Shown in pieces: positions 8,084 to 17,400 of a stretch of 52,933 bases of DNA. The stretch is from Oscillospiraceae bacterium (GTDB lineage: Bacteria; Bacillota; Clostridia; Oscillospirales; Ruminococcaceae): positions 1 through 52,933 of the forward strand of contig JAFLUF010000006.1 in the NCBI GenBank assembly GCA_022508925.1, in the 5' to 3' direction. Both the position numbers and the translations under genes were made by a program. Under the pieces are notes generated by a model. The model was given only the letters and a program-made list of their open reading frames with translations. It ran no database searches and had not been told where the DNA came from. Numbering within the stretch: position 1 is the stretch's first letter; the number at the start of each line of letters is the position of its first letter.

Positions 8084-8551
8084 TTAGTGCAATTCAAGCT
8101 TTGTCAGCTCATCGCGGAGCTTGACTGCCTGCGTTTCAATTGCCGCGAGCTTGTCCTTGTCGTCATCGGTCGGAGTCCCCGCCAAGATAGCTCTCAACGG
8201 ACGTATTGCCTGATTGTCAAGCTCGGTGAGTTGTTGTTTTATCTCCGACGCCCTGCGTTCGGGAGAGTTGAGGATCGCGGCTCTTTCCGAGGCGATTTCT
8301 TCCTCGGTGCGCTGTATCACTCTCTCGCCGTCCCACTTATACAGCGGAATGCCGTCATTTTCATCGAATAACGGCTTTTCGAGATAATGATTTTGGGCAT
8401 GAGCGAATTTATCGCCGTGCCCACTGTCAATTTCTGTCCAACCGTCGGTATCATCAAGAAATACACTACTTGCGATTTCTGTAATACCCCCGCGAGCATC
8501 GGTCTTGACATAGACCTTTATAGGCTCACTGTAAAAATCGTCTTTTTTCAT
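8084..8551 (-). CDS. Tail-fibre-associated protein, unknown
   Basis: 155 aa from the ATG at 8551 (AAAGGAAG 7 nt upstream). The first half has short strands with aromatic residues (DGWTEIDSGHGDKFAHAQNHYL). The C-terminal half is a helical, charged segment (ERAAILNSPERRASEIKQQL). Such two-part proteins lie just after fibre genes in many Firmicutes phages and may act as fibre assembly factors. No specific family is recognised. Confidence 0.7.
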   Translation of the reverse strand: MKKDDFYSEPIKVYVKTDARGGITEIASSVFLDDTDGWTEIDSGHGDKFAHAQNHYLEKPLFDENDGIPLYKWDGERVIQRTEEEIASERAAILNSPERRASEIKQQLTELDNQAIRPLRAILAGTPTDDDKDKLAAIETQAVKLRDELTKLELH

Positions 8552-8572
8552 AAGCATACTTCCTTTCACTTA

Positions 8573-9676
8573 TTACGGTATAATTTCAGCATCGTAACTG
8601 TAAACGTCTCCTTTTGCTTTTACGGTCGGGGTTATCCGCATAGGCGGACGCAGATCCGCATCGGGAACATTGCCTGTGCTCCTTAACTGGTAGTATTTTT
8701 GACATTTCATAAGTTCCGATACAGGTTCGGGCGGAATAAACCGTGTCGCCTTATCGCCAAATTCGAGCTTTGCCCATTCCATTTCTACGCCTTCTGTTAG
8801 CGGCGTGAAAACTATCCAAGAAAATCCGCCTGAATCTAAATAACGTGAAAATCCTATATCCGCATCATAATACAAACTGATAGAACTTTCCGATTTGTCG
8901 GGGTATATAAAAGTTCCCTCTCTTATTTTTCCGTTTACAGATACCGATACAGTCATTTCACGACCAATCAACAGTTCTTCGTTTTCAACAACCTGTCTTA
9001 TCAACGAGCCATCGCCCGAAAATATAATTTTACCATCATCAACCGATATAGTTCCGGCACTGTTTTTATACCACCGGTCAGCTGTGTATTGCCCGCCGGA
9101 ACCGTAAGAACTCTGTCCTCTCTGATTTATCCTGAAATCGGGGTTTATCAGCAGGTTGGGGTTGATGATATCAGACTTGTTGGCTTTGGCGGTATCGAGC
9201 CTTTTTACTTCCTTCTCAAACTCAACAGCAGGTACAAACGCCAACGGATTTACTGTTACCGTAATGTTGTTTGTACGTGATAACGCGAGCGTCACCCACT
9301 GCTCGATATCAAACTGCGGGAACTCATCATACGCAGGGATTTCCTCGCCGATCTCGTCTTGCAAAATAACGAAAAGTACTTCGTCCTCGTGGTCTGTTTT
9401 CGCGTAAATAGCGATCTGCCGCATTCGTGTTGTTTCGGCTACGCCGTCGTTACGCACCTGAATTTTGATAATCTTGCCGCCCTCTGTAGGCTCTTCTCCC
9501 GCCAAAAGCGCCGGAGCAGTTATAGGCTCGATCACATCAGTCAGCGAAGGCAGCTCCTCAACAGGTACTGTTCCCGCACCGATCGCGGCGCGCGTTAATA
9601 TCAGCTTGCTGCCGTTTACCATTTCCTCCAATATTTTTTCGCCTGCGTCAGTTATTGTAACATCTTTCCACGCCAT
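8573..9676 (-). CDS. Tail fibre / collar fibre protein
   Basis: 367 aa; AGGAGGG before the ATG. The N-terminus (MAWKDVTITDAGEKIL to about 170) matches the P2 gpH-type baseplate-binding region of collar fibres. A short coiled linker (VEFEKEVKRLDTAKANKSD) leads to a beta-rich C-terminal domain with NLLINPDFRINQRGQ and DRWYKN motifs. These are typical of fibre tips that may bind glycans. It would set host range. I found no reverse transcriptase or variable-repeat pair near it. Confidence 0.85.
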   Translation of the reverse strand: MAWKDVTITDAGEKILEEMVNGSKLILTRAAIGAGTVPVEELPSLTDVIEPITAPALLAGEEPTEGGKIIKIQVRNDGVAETTRMRQIAIYAKTDHEDEVLFVILQDEIGEEIPAYDEFPQFDIEQWVTLALSRTNNITVTVNPLAFVPAVEFEKEVKRLDTAKANKSDIINPNLLINPDFRINQRGQSSYGSGGQYTADRWYKNSAGTISVDDGKIIFSGDGSLIRQVVENEELLIGREMTVSVSVNGKIREGTFIYPDKSESSISLYYDADIGFSRYLDSGGFSWIVFTPLTEGVEMEWAKLEFGDKATRFIPPEPVSELMKCQKYYQLRSTGNVPDADLRPPMRITPTVKAKGDVYSYDAEIIP

Positions 9677-9687
9677 GTGTTTCCCTC

Positions 9688-10365
9688 CTAATCATTGTTG
9701 TATATTACTTTCGCATAAAGCCGTTTTGACATAGCACAATGCTTTACCGCTGCGCAAATCGATACTGTCCGCGTAAAAACGGTATCGTCATTGTAGGAGA
9801 TTTTCGCGCAGATTCTCTTTGACTGTGCCGCTCGTGTTGTGCCAACAAAGATATCTGCCGCTTTATCGGGAATTATAATGAACACGGTATCGTCCATTAC
9901 CGAGCGCAGATTCTTTGCGTATTGCACCTTGAGATACAGATTTTTCAATCCGCCGCCGCTTGAACCGCCGTAGACCGTGAGCTTGAAATGATACGGTTCG
10001 CCGCCGTACTCGAACCATTCTTCTACTTTTGCGTCCTCAAACATACTGTGCAGCGCAGTTTCCACGGCATATTTAGTGCCTTTGTACTTATGCACCATAA
10101 AGCACTCTTTTATTGCTTTGCGCTTGTTCTCGATAGGAGCTTCTGTATCGTACCAATCGACCTTAAAATCATACGCGAGAATGTCCAGAAGCTCTTCGGG
10201 AAGCTCGTCTATTCGTGTATAAATAGTTGCCTTGTTGATTTCTCTTATGAGCTTAATCAATTCCTCGGCAATTACATCTGCAAGCAGCGCTTTCTGTTCG
10301 TCTCTTAAAAGTGCGTAGGGAAACGCATCCAAAAGGCTCTGCTTGTCGGTGATAAGCTTACTCAT
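9688..10365 (-). CDS. Tail protein I (P2 gpI-like)
   Basis: 225 aa; the ATG at 10365 is better spaced from GGAGG than the one at 10371. The core LDILAYDFKVDWYD..IENKRKAIKECFMVHKYKGTKYAVE is the classic gpI pattern. The C-terminal 60 residues contain two similar short units (SKRICAKISYNDDTVFTRT, SKRLYAKVIYNND) that may link to the fibre. It is a baseplate wedge component between gpJ and the fibre. Confidence 0.88.
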   Translation of the reverse strand: MSKLITDKQSLLDAFPYALLRDEQKALLADVIAEELIKLIREINKATIYTRIDELPEELLDILAYDFKVDWYDTEAPIENKRKAIKECFMVHKYKGTKYAVETALHSMFEDAKVEEWFEYGGEPYHFKLTVYGGSSGGGLKNLYLKVQYAKNLRSVMDDTVFIIIPDKAADIFVGTTRAAQSKRICAKISYNDDTVFTRTVSICAAVKHCAMSKRLYAKVIYNND

Positions 10366-11512
10366 CTTCATAGCCTCCGTTTACAACGTTTATCTCACGA
10401 ACACGGGCTATTTGAGGGACATTTCTATCAGAACCGTCTACAAGCGAGGTGAACACAGGACTTGTTACTTCCACGCGCTTAATGCCCGTTTCCCGCAAAA
10501 GCCAGACAAGCTGGGAGGGGTTTATATCTCGTCCGATTTTGGCGTGCTGCCATTTGATATATTCTTTGACAGCATTATCAACCGCTGCTTCAATATCGCT
10601 TACCGACAACTCAGAGCCGCGTTTGATATAATACGTCAGCGAGATGTCATATTCTACGACAATTGGGTCGAGGACTTCTACCATATCTGTCAGAGGCCGA
10701 ACTTTATCATCTTTGCAAACCTCATAAATGGCGTTCTTGGTTCCATCGTCTGCAATCGAGCCGTCGTCCATTATCGCAAAGATATGTACATATCCTCCAT
10801 CTTTTTTATACTTCGGACATATAGCGCAAACATCAGCAATGCTTGACGATACTGTTTTCGCCCAATACTCGTATGCTCCTTTCGGACCGGCTGTACTGTA
10901 TGAATCCAAACCCGACCGCATGAGATCGTAATATCGGTTATCATCCGCCTGTTCCGCGCCGCTGTTGCTGGTATCAATGTTTTCACACGAAGAGAAATAC
11001 ATCACTCTGTCAATATCTATCAGCATGTTTATTTGTCCCGGAACATACCCGTTTCCGACTTCGCCTTCGGTTTCACATTGAGCCGGCACCTCGATTGTCG
11101 TTTCACCAATCGGTACAAGCGCATCCTCAGTGGTTTGCCAAATCAGTGTTTGGCTCGAATCTGTGATTCTCGTGCCCCGCGGCACAAGTATTGCCGACTC
11201 CTGCGGCGCGGAAATCGTAAACTGCATTGTGCAAATCGCAGGCTTCGCAGGTGTTCGAGCAACATTGTAAATCGTCTCGCCAAGAGCGTCAAGGTTTTCT
11301 CCTTCAGCTCTGCTCGCTAAGTTTTGATTTGCGGCGTAATTCAGCATTACGCGCAATTGGGTGATGATGGTCGATAAGTAATGTATTAACACTCGGTCAG
11401 GGTCGGCAGGTTGAATCGCGCGTTCCGTGAGCTTTTCGTATGTCGTTATTAAGCTCGCGAGTGTTTCCGAGCTGTCCGTTGACACAAATTTATAATCCGT
11501 GCCTCTGCTCAT
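10358..11512 (-). CDS. Baseplate J-like protein (P2 gpJ family)
   Basis: 384 aa; GGAGG before the ATG, which overlaps the stop of the preceding gene. It contains VPRGTRI and the AEGENLDALGETIYNVAR segment of gpJ proteins and the C-terminal VEVTSPV block. It forms the baseplate wedge that links tail tube end and fibres. The next gene (gpI) overlaps its end. Confidence 0.93.
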   Translation of the reverse strand: MSRGTDYKFVSTDSSETLASLITTYEKLTERAIQPADPDRVLIHYLSTIITQLRVMLNYAANQNLASRAEGENLDALGETIYNVARTPAKPAICTMQFTISAPQESAILVPRGTRITDSSQTLIWQTTEDALVPIGETTIEVPAQCETEGEVGNGYVPGQINMLIDIDRVMYFSSCENIDTSNSGAEQADDNRYYDLMRSGLDSYSTAGPKGAYEYWAKTVSSSIADVCAICPKYKKDGGYVHIFAIMDDGSIADDGTKNAIYEVCKDDKVRPLTDMVEVLDPIVVEYDISLTYYIKRGSELSVSDIEAAVDNAVKEYIKWQHAKIGRDINPSQLVWLLRETGIKRVEVTSPVFTSLVDGSDRNVPQIARVREINVVNGGYEDE

Positions 11513-11817
11513 AATATTTCCACCTCCACAACGGTCGCCATTCTTCCGTTCGCGTCCTTTTCAAAAGTTACATTTTTAACCTTGGCACGCGGCTCAAATT
11601 CCTCTACGGCGGCAGTAATCTCGGAAAATGCTATCGTCTCAGCAACATCAATTGGCTTGTCCACAAAGTTCATCGCCAAGCCGAATTCCCGATACATAGG
11701 AACAGTACCCTTTTTGGTATTCAACAATAGCGCGATATTCTGCAACACCGATTTTACGGTATCGGTTTGTTGAAACTGTGAAGAAAAGCTATCCGTGGAT
11801 CTCACCGTATAGCTCAT
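11509..11817 (-). CDS. Baseplate gp25/GpW-like protein
   Basis: 102 aa, with VLQNIALLLNTKKGTVPMYREFGL at the start, the gp25/gpW lysozyme-like fold without catalytic function. It initiates the sheath at the baseplate. AAAGGAG lies upstream; the stop overlaps the start of the gpJ gene. Confidence 0.9.
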   Translation of the reverse strand: MSYTVRSTDSFSSQFQQTDTVKSVLQNIALLLNTKKGTVPMYREFGLAMNFVDKPIDVAETIAFSEITAAVEEFEPRAKVKNVTFEKDANGRMATVVEVEIL

Positions 11818-11821
11818 GAAA

Positions 11822-12220
11822 TCACTCCTTTATGTACTCGGTCAGCGAAAGTGAAACATCGGCCACAGTAGGCTCGTTATTTTTCCCAAAGTACTTCATT
11901 GTAACCGTATGCTTTTTTATCACCCAACGGTATCTTCCGTAACTTCGCTTTCCAATAACAAGATTAAGTATTTTTCCCTGTTGCTCCGCTTCGATAATCT
12001 TATCAATTTCCTCCATTACATTCACGCCGAGAAAAGCCGTCAGCTGTATGTTAAGGGAAAACGTGTCCGCGTCTGAGCCGACAAATTCCACCAACGATGA
12101 ACCGTTATGGCGTTGATGAGTTCCAAATGAAGCCGAGCCGCTCCATTTCGCATTGTTAAATGTTTTGACTTCATTTTCCGAAACAGTAAAAACAATGTCA
12201 CCAAGACAGCCTACTGTCAT
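11822..12220 (-). CDS. Tail protein U (P2 gpU-like)
   Basis: 132 aa. It has the gpU pattern: a beta-rich N-terminus, HQRHNGSSLVEFVGSDADTFSLNIQL, then GVNVMEEIDKI. It helps complete the tail. The start overlaps the end of the spike-like gene by four bases. Confidence 0.85.
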   Translation of the reverse strand: MTVGCLGDIVFTVSENEVKTFNNAKWSGSASFGTHQRHNGSSLVEFVGSDADTFSLNIQLTAFLGVNVMEEIDKIIEAEQQGKILNLVIGKRSYGRYRWVIKKHTVTMKYFGKNNEPTVADVSLSLTEYIKE

Positions 12221-12495
12221 TCCATCGCCCCCAATACATATCCATCCTCGTTAAATCCCGGATTGTAAGCACAAAGCACGGTTTCTCCAACCTTGGGAAA
12301 CCAAGGCGTTATTTCAATTTTCGGTTCGTAAGCTTTGGGAATTTCGGAAGAATCAAAAGTTATTGAAACAGACGGCGAGGATTTTATCACCTTTAGCCAG
12401 CCCGAAACAATGTTCACATCGGGGAAATGCACTCTTACGAGCTGTTTTTTCTGGTCTGTATCTGATACCGTTCCGATTCGGAATATACCGCTCAT
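12217..12495 (-). CDS. Short baseplate spike-like protein (gpV-type OB fold)
   Basis: 92 aa; AGGAGG before the ATG. It has the RIGTVSDTDQKKQLVRVHFPD...WFPKVGETVLCAYNPG...DGYVLGA pattern of the gpV/gp5 OB fold. P2 gpV is about twice as long. This protein stops right after the OB domain and lacks the beta-helical needle, so the puncturing tip must be supplied otherwise. It sits between the gpD- and gpU-like genes. Confidence 0.8.
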   Translation of the reverse strand: MSGIFRIGTVSDTDQKKQLVRVHFPDVNIVSGWLKVIKSSPSVSITFDSSEIPKAYEPKIEITPWFPKVGETVLCAYNPGFNEDGYVLGAME

Positions 12496-12503
12496 AAGTC
12501 CTC

Positions 12504-14264
12504 CTACATTCCGAGCATTTCGTTTACACGTTTTTGCACGGTTTTATAATCATATCCCGCCTCCGTTAGTCTGCGCTTTCGTTCCTCGCCGTTGCCCCAA
12601 TCGCCGCGAATACATTGACGCGCAAGCTCGTCAATGTCCGCCGATGTCGCAGTAGAACTGCTGTTTACGGCTTCGTTGGCAGGCAGTGCTTTTCGGAGAG
12701 AGATTTGTGTTGTATAGCCCGAGCTTGATATACTGTGCTTGGATTGTTTAATCATATATTTGCCGTTCCATGCGCCAAAGCCCTCAAGCATAACAGCATT
12801 TCCCGCGACAAGCGTTGTGTCTCCTGGAAAAGTAAAAGAAGCCTCAAACTCATACTTGTTGTGAAGCCTTAAAAGCTTATGCGCTAAAGCCTGCGCTTCA
12901 GCAATGCTTTCTACTTTCTGATGAACCTCAAGGCATTGGTTATCCTCGCCGTCCTTGTAATCCTCCACATAGGCGGTCGCGGAGATCACATTTCCGCTTG
13001 CATTAGTGTAGCTTACCCGACAGCTCGCATATTGGTCGTTTGCGCCTGTGGATAGCTTGTATTTGGTATAGCCGCCTTTTTCACCGAATTTGATAGTCCG
13101 CACGGTAGCCTTTGATTCATATTCCTCTTGGTCGAATATCACCAAAATGTTATTTGTCACCTTAAGTGAACAGCCGGCATTGTGACAGAGCGTTTTCAGA
13201 AAGGCGATATCGCTCGTCTGGTATTGCTCCACCCTCGTATATTTGGGATTGTTTCTGCTCTCAAACATACACGTCATTCCGTTCCTGCCCGCTATCTGTT
13301 GACAAATTCCCGAAAGAGATATATTTTCCCAAGATTTGCTCTTTAAGGTCTGCCGAATTGTGCTGCTGTATGGCAGCGAAGTTCCTTTGATTGTGAGTGT
13401 CGCAGGAGGTCCCGAAACGTCAACACTGTCAAGCTCAAACTGTCCGCAATCAAGAACATCGTCCTTGCCGTCACTGTTCCAATTTCTGCGCACAATGACG
13501 GCGGATATCTTCAAGCCTTTGCTTCCGGCCTGCTCGGTTGATGCTGCGCCACCGTTTACCTTTTCAACCTGACTTTCGGCAAACCAGCCTAAATAATCAA
13601 CGTGTATCGGATAAGGAATATTCGATTTAAGGTTGAGGTGCGTTATTTTGCCCTTATAGTTGGTGACATTCGCGCCCGGGGTACCCGTACCGTAGCTTGA
13701 ATACTGCGGTCTTCCGTTTACAATAACTTCATCGCCGATATTCCAAGTAACACTCGACGATGTTGTTACGGACTGTGACGAACCTGAAGTCGAAGCAGAT
13801 CCGCCGCTGACGAACTGTAAGCATTTAACAGCGACATAAGCGTGTTTTCCCGAATAAGTGAAATATGCCCAGCCATTTGTAACGTCAATGACCTCAATGA
13901 TTGTTCCATAAGAAAGCGTACCCCGAATGCTGTACATCTCACCGGGACTGCTGCGGATATTTGCTCCGCCCGTCGCTATGACCTTGTACTTCGCGGTTTT
14001 ATCTTTTTTTTGACCGTCCGAAGAAGTCGGCTTTGTGTCAAGGGTCTTTCCTCCCTCGGCAGCGGCGTTTATCGCCGTATCCAGCCATTTTGTCAGCCAC
14101 TTTCCCGAACGGTCGTTCAGCTTAATCTGTAAATCGTCAGTCTCATCTTCCTCGTTGTCGGTATATGTAAACGAGGACAAGTCCTTATTCACAGCTTCCG
14201 AGATATCCGTACCCGCGAAGAACACCTGAAGATCAGTGCGGCGAGCTAAATTGCTGTCGCTCAT
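12504..14264 (-). CDS. Tail hub / late control D-like protein with inserted SH3-like domains
   Basis: 586 aa, much longer than P2 gpD (about 390). The start is the ATG at 14264 (AGGTGA upstream). The N-terminal hub strand region runs to about 60. Then comes a bacterial SH3 domain (YKVIATGGANIRSSPG..GWAYFTYSGKHAYV), then a second SH3-like unit (WNIGDEVIVNGRPQYSSYG..LGWFAESQVEKV), then the gpD core (SWENISLSGICQQIAGRNGM, DIAFLKTLCHNAGCSLKV). It caps the tube at the baseplate. The added modules probably bind cell wall. Confidence 0.88.
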   Translation of the reverse strand: MSDSNLARRTDLQVFFAGTDISEAVNKDLSSFTYTDNEEDETDDLQIKLNDRSGKWLTKWLDTAINAAAEGGKTLDTKPTSSDGQKKDKTAKYKVIATGGANIRSSPGEMYSIRGTLSYGTIIEVIDVTNGWAYFTYSGKHAYVAVKCLQFVSGGSASTSGSSQSVTTSSSVTWNIGDEVIVNGRPQYSSYGTGTPGANVTNYKGKITHLNLKSNIPYPIHVDYLGWFAESQVEKVNGGAASTEQAGSKGLKISAVIVRRNWNSDGKDDVLDCGQFELDSVDVSGPPATLTIKGTSLPYSSTIRQTLKSKSWENISLSGICQQIAGRNGMTCMFESRNNPKYTRVEQYQTSDIAFLKTLCHNAGCSLKVTNNILVIFDQEEYESKATVRTIKFGEKGGYTKYKLSTGANDQYASCRVSYTNASGNVISATAYVEDYKDGEDNQCLEVHQKVESIAEAQALAHKLLRLHNKYEFEASFTFPGDTTLVAGNAVMLEGFGAWNGKYMIKQSKHSISSSGYTTQISLRKALPANEAVNSSSTATSADIDELARQCIRGDWGNGEERKRRLTEAGYDYKTVQKRVNEMLGM

Positions 14265-14470
14265 CCGCTCACCTGCTTCCACGGAGGCAAATCATCAGCT
14301 GTAACCTTATCGTTTATTTCGGGGATATCAAGGACAATCCCCGAGGAAAAAATGAATATTTCCCGATACTGCGGATTTGCGTTTATCAGCACGTCTGTAA
14401 ACTTGGTGTCGCCGTACTGTGCCTTTGCAATACTGTCCCACATATCGCCCTGTACAGTGGTATATGTCAC
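14261..14470 (-). CDS. Tail protein X with LysM fold (P2 gpX-like)
   Basis: 69 aa, GTG start overlapping the stop of the tape-measure gene (GTGA), with AAGGAG 9 nt upstream. The LysM-like motif TVQGDMWDSIAKAQYGDTKFTDVLINANPQ fills most of the protein. LysM binds N-acetylglucosamine polymers; in gpX it helps tail assembly. Confidence 0.9.
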   Translation of the reverse strand: MTYTTVQGDMWDSIAKAQYGDTKFTDVLINANPQYREIFIFSSGIVLDIPEINDKVTADDLPPWKQVSG

Positions 14471-17400
14471 GCATATGCACTCCTTCTCGTATTAACTTCG
14501 TTGTCGGCCATTGCTTCCATAACTGCTTCCTTTATTTGCTCTACGCATTTGTTCAGTTTCTCCTCAATATCGTCATTGTTTCCACCGTTGATTACAAACG
14601 ACGGTGATATGTTGATAGACGGCTGAGAGCTTGGTGTGATAGGAATAGCGGCAATGGCTGTCGAAGACTGCGCATTGGCGCCGTTTGCCGTTTCCGCGTA
14701 GTCTATCAGCCTGTTGTAGTCCTGTAATATCGCCTGTGTTCTGTCGGTGGGGATCACCGTTTCGCCGCCATTGAAAAATCTAAGCTCCGGACCGTTCTCG
14801 CCTACTAAATCCCAGCCTCGAGCCGCGTTTGATGTACCGTTCGCATACCCGTATAGTTTAGGTCCCACGAAATTCATTGCGGACTCAAGCTCCGACGGCG
14901 ATAATAAAGTGGAAGATATGCTGCCGGGAGCCTTACCTACAGAAATTGTTGACGCAAACGACAGCGACGCTGCTACACTTGCCGCCACAGCGTTTGCAGC
15001 GTCAGTAACGGTACCCTTATACTCCAAAATAGCGTCCGCATAGGCTGTTATGGTCGCTTTCGCGGCTTCTGCGGCTTCGGCTTCCATATTCATGTCTTTT
15101 ATGGTTTCTTCCATTTTGGCGGTGATCTCGTCCATTTCGCTGTCAAAATCAACACGGACATCTGCCAGCGATTGAGAGGTCAAGTCTTGCTGTTCCTTGA
15201 GCTTCTGGTAAAATTCCACCATCTGCTTAAGTTCTTTATCGGAAGCATTTGCCATACCCGCTATTGCGTTTACGCTTTCCTCGCTGCCGTCAGCGAATGT
15301 AGCAAGAACATCTTTAAGCCCTTCGATATTCTCTGCTCGTGAAAGCAGATTCTCAAGGCTTGTATTGTAATCGTTCCAATACTCATACTGCGTATCAAGC
15401 GCGGTGTTGATCGTATCAATGCTTGTCGGGATTACCCTTGCCGCAGTGTCCCAGAGCGCATATTGTCCGTTTATACTATCATAAGCCGCTTCATAAGCTT
15501 CATTATAGGCGGCGAGCAATTCTTCGGTTCTGTCCGTAACCTTAGAAATTGCGATAGACATACCGTCATAGACCGATACAGCCTTTTCGGAGGTACCTGA
15601 TACAACCTCACCGTATACCGCGAGACTTGCTTCAGCTTCAGCAATTGCGGCTTGTATAGCCTGCCAATCTTCTAAAGCCTGCGCTTCCATTTGATTTGCT
15701 TTATCCAGATCTGCTTTGGTTTGACTTTCGGTTCCGGCGATCATTGCGTAGGCTGCCGAGAATATATTATCGCCAACGGCATTAGAGTAAGTCGATCCTG
15801 CTATAATCGAGGCTTTTATCGCTTTGTCATAGGCTTCTCTTAACTTAACCTCCTGTGCGTAAAGGTCAGATAACTGTTCCTTAGCAGTTTCGTACTTTGC
15901 CTGTATACTGTTCGCCCCCGAAGCCTCGTCGATCTTTTTCATCATTTCGTCGAGGTTTTCGGTTACATTCTCAATATTTAGCCCGAGGCTGGGGAAATCC
16001 TTGTTGAGCTGTTCGATGATGGCTTCCATCTGCGACTGTGTTCCCGCAGTCTTTTCAGATGTACTGCCTAATTCCTTAAGCTTTGCAATTAAAATAGCCG
16101 CCCGCTCGCGCTGGTTATCAATTTCGTTCGAACTGTCGTAAAACGCGCCCAACAAATCAGATGTAGATGTATGAAGCGCGTCAAGCTCAAAATAAAGCTC
16201 CTTAACGCTGAACGCATTAGCTTCAATGCTTGCGTTCGCTTCGTCAAGGTCATATTTCAGAGCGCGTGCTTTGTCGCTTGTCGCGCCATATGCTTCAACC
16301 GCACGGTTGTATTCGTCGTTAAGCTCCGAAACCCTGTTATACTGCTCCTGTGTAGCCGCAGAAAGCGTCTGCATTTCTAAGGATTCCATCTTATTGGCTT
16401 CTCTAAGCCCTATTATTCCCGCGGTCAGAGCCGCGACAGCAACAGTAAATATGAAAATGGGGCTTGCAAGCATTGCGGTATTTAATCCTGTTTGAGCTGC
16501 CGTCGCACCTGTTGTCGCGGTTGCTTCTGCTGTTGTTGCCGTTGCTGCCGCACCGGCCGCCGCGGCTTTCTTTGCCTCAAGGACCGCGCTCATGGTATCA
16601 AGGGCGTTCTTCACCTTTTTGGCGGTGTTAACGGCATTATATACAAGCAGCACCGCTCCGATTTCTGCCGCAATTGCCATTATAGCCTTTACAACAGCAG
16701 GGTTTTCCTGTACAAACTCGTTAATTCCGGTAAGGATCTCTGTTTCAAACTGAGCAAGACCGCGAAGCTCGTCGTTATAAAGCTCACCGATAGTCATTTT
16801 CAGACCGTCCGTGGCGGATTCGAGCAGAGTAACATCGCCTTTAAGGTTATCAAGCTTGATCTCTGCCATTCTCTGAGCCGCGCCCGTGCATTCATTTATG
16901 TCCTTGGTGAGCGATTGATACTGCTCATCAGTGGAGTTAAGTATTGCCAGAAGACCATTATATCCATACTGCCCCGATATTGCCTGAGCATTGCTCATAC
17001 GCTCTGCGTCGGTCATTTGTTCAAAGTATCCGCGCAGTTCGTCAATGGTTTCAGAAAAGTCTTTCATTGTGCCGTCAACATTCTTTGAGGTAAATTCAAC
17101 CTCGCCGAAAGCCGCAGATGTAAGCGTTGCGCCTTTAAGTAATCCATCAAAGGTGTTTTTCAACGCTGTACCTGCCATGCTGCCCTTGACACCACTGTTT
17201 GCCATAAGACCGACAGCGACTGCAACATCTTCAATACTATACCCTAATGTACCAGCAACAGAAGCCGACTTTTTAAAGGTTTCTCCCATAACGCTGACAC
17301 TTGTATTGGACTTGGAAGCAGCTGACGCGAGTACGTCCGCAAAACGCGCCGTATCTTTAGCGGTAAGCTTGAAAGCAGTAAGGTTGTCCGTAACAATATC

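Noticed and set aside
8573-9676. Diversity-generating retroelement at the tail fibre
   Set aside because: No reverse transcriptase gene and no template/variable repeat pair seen.
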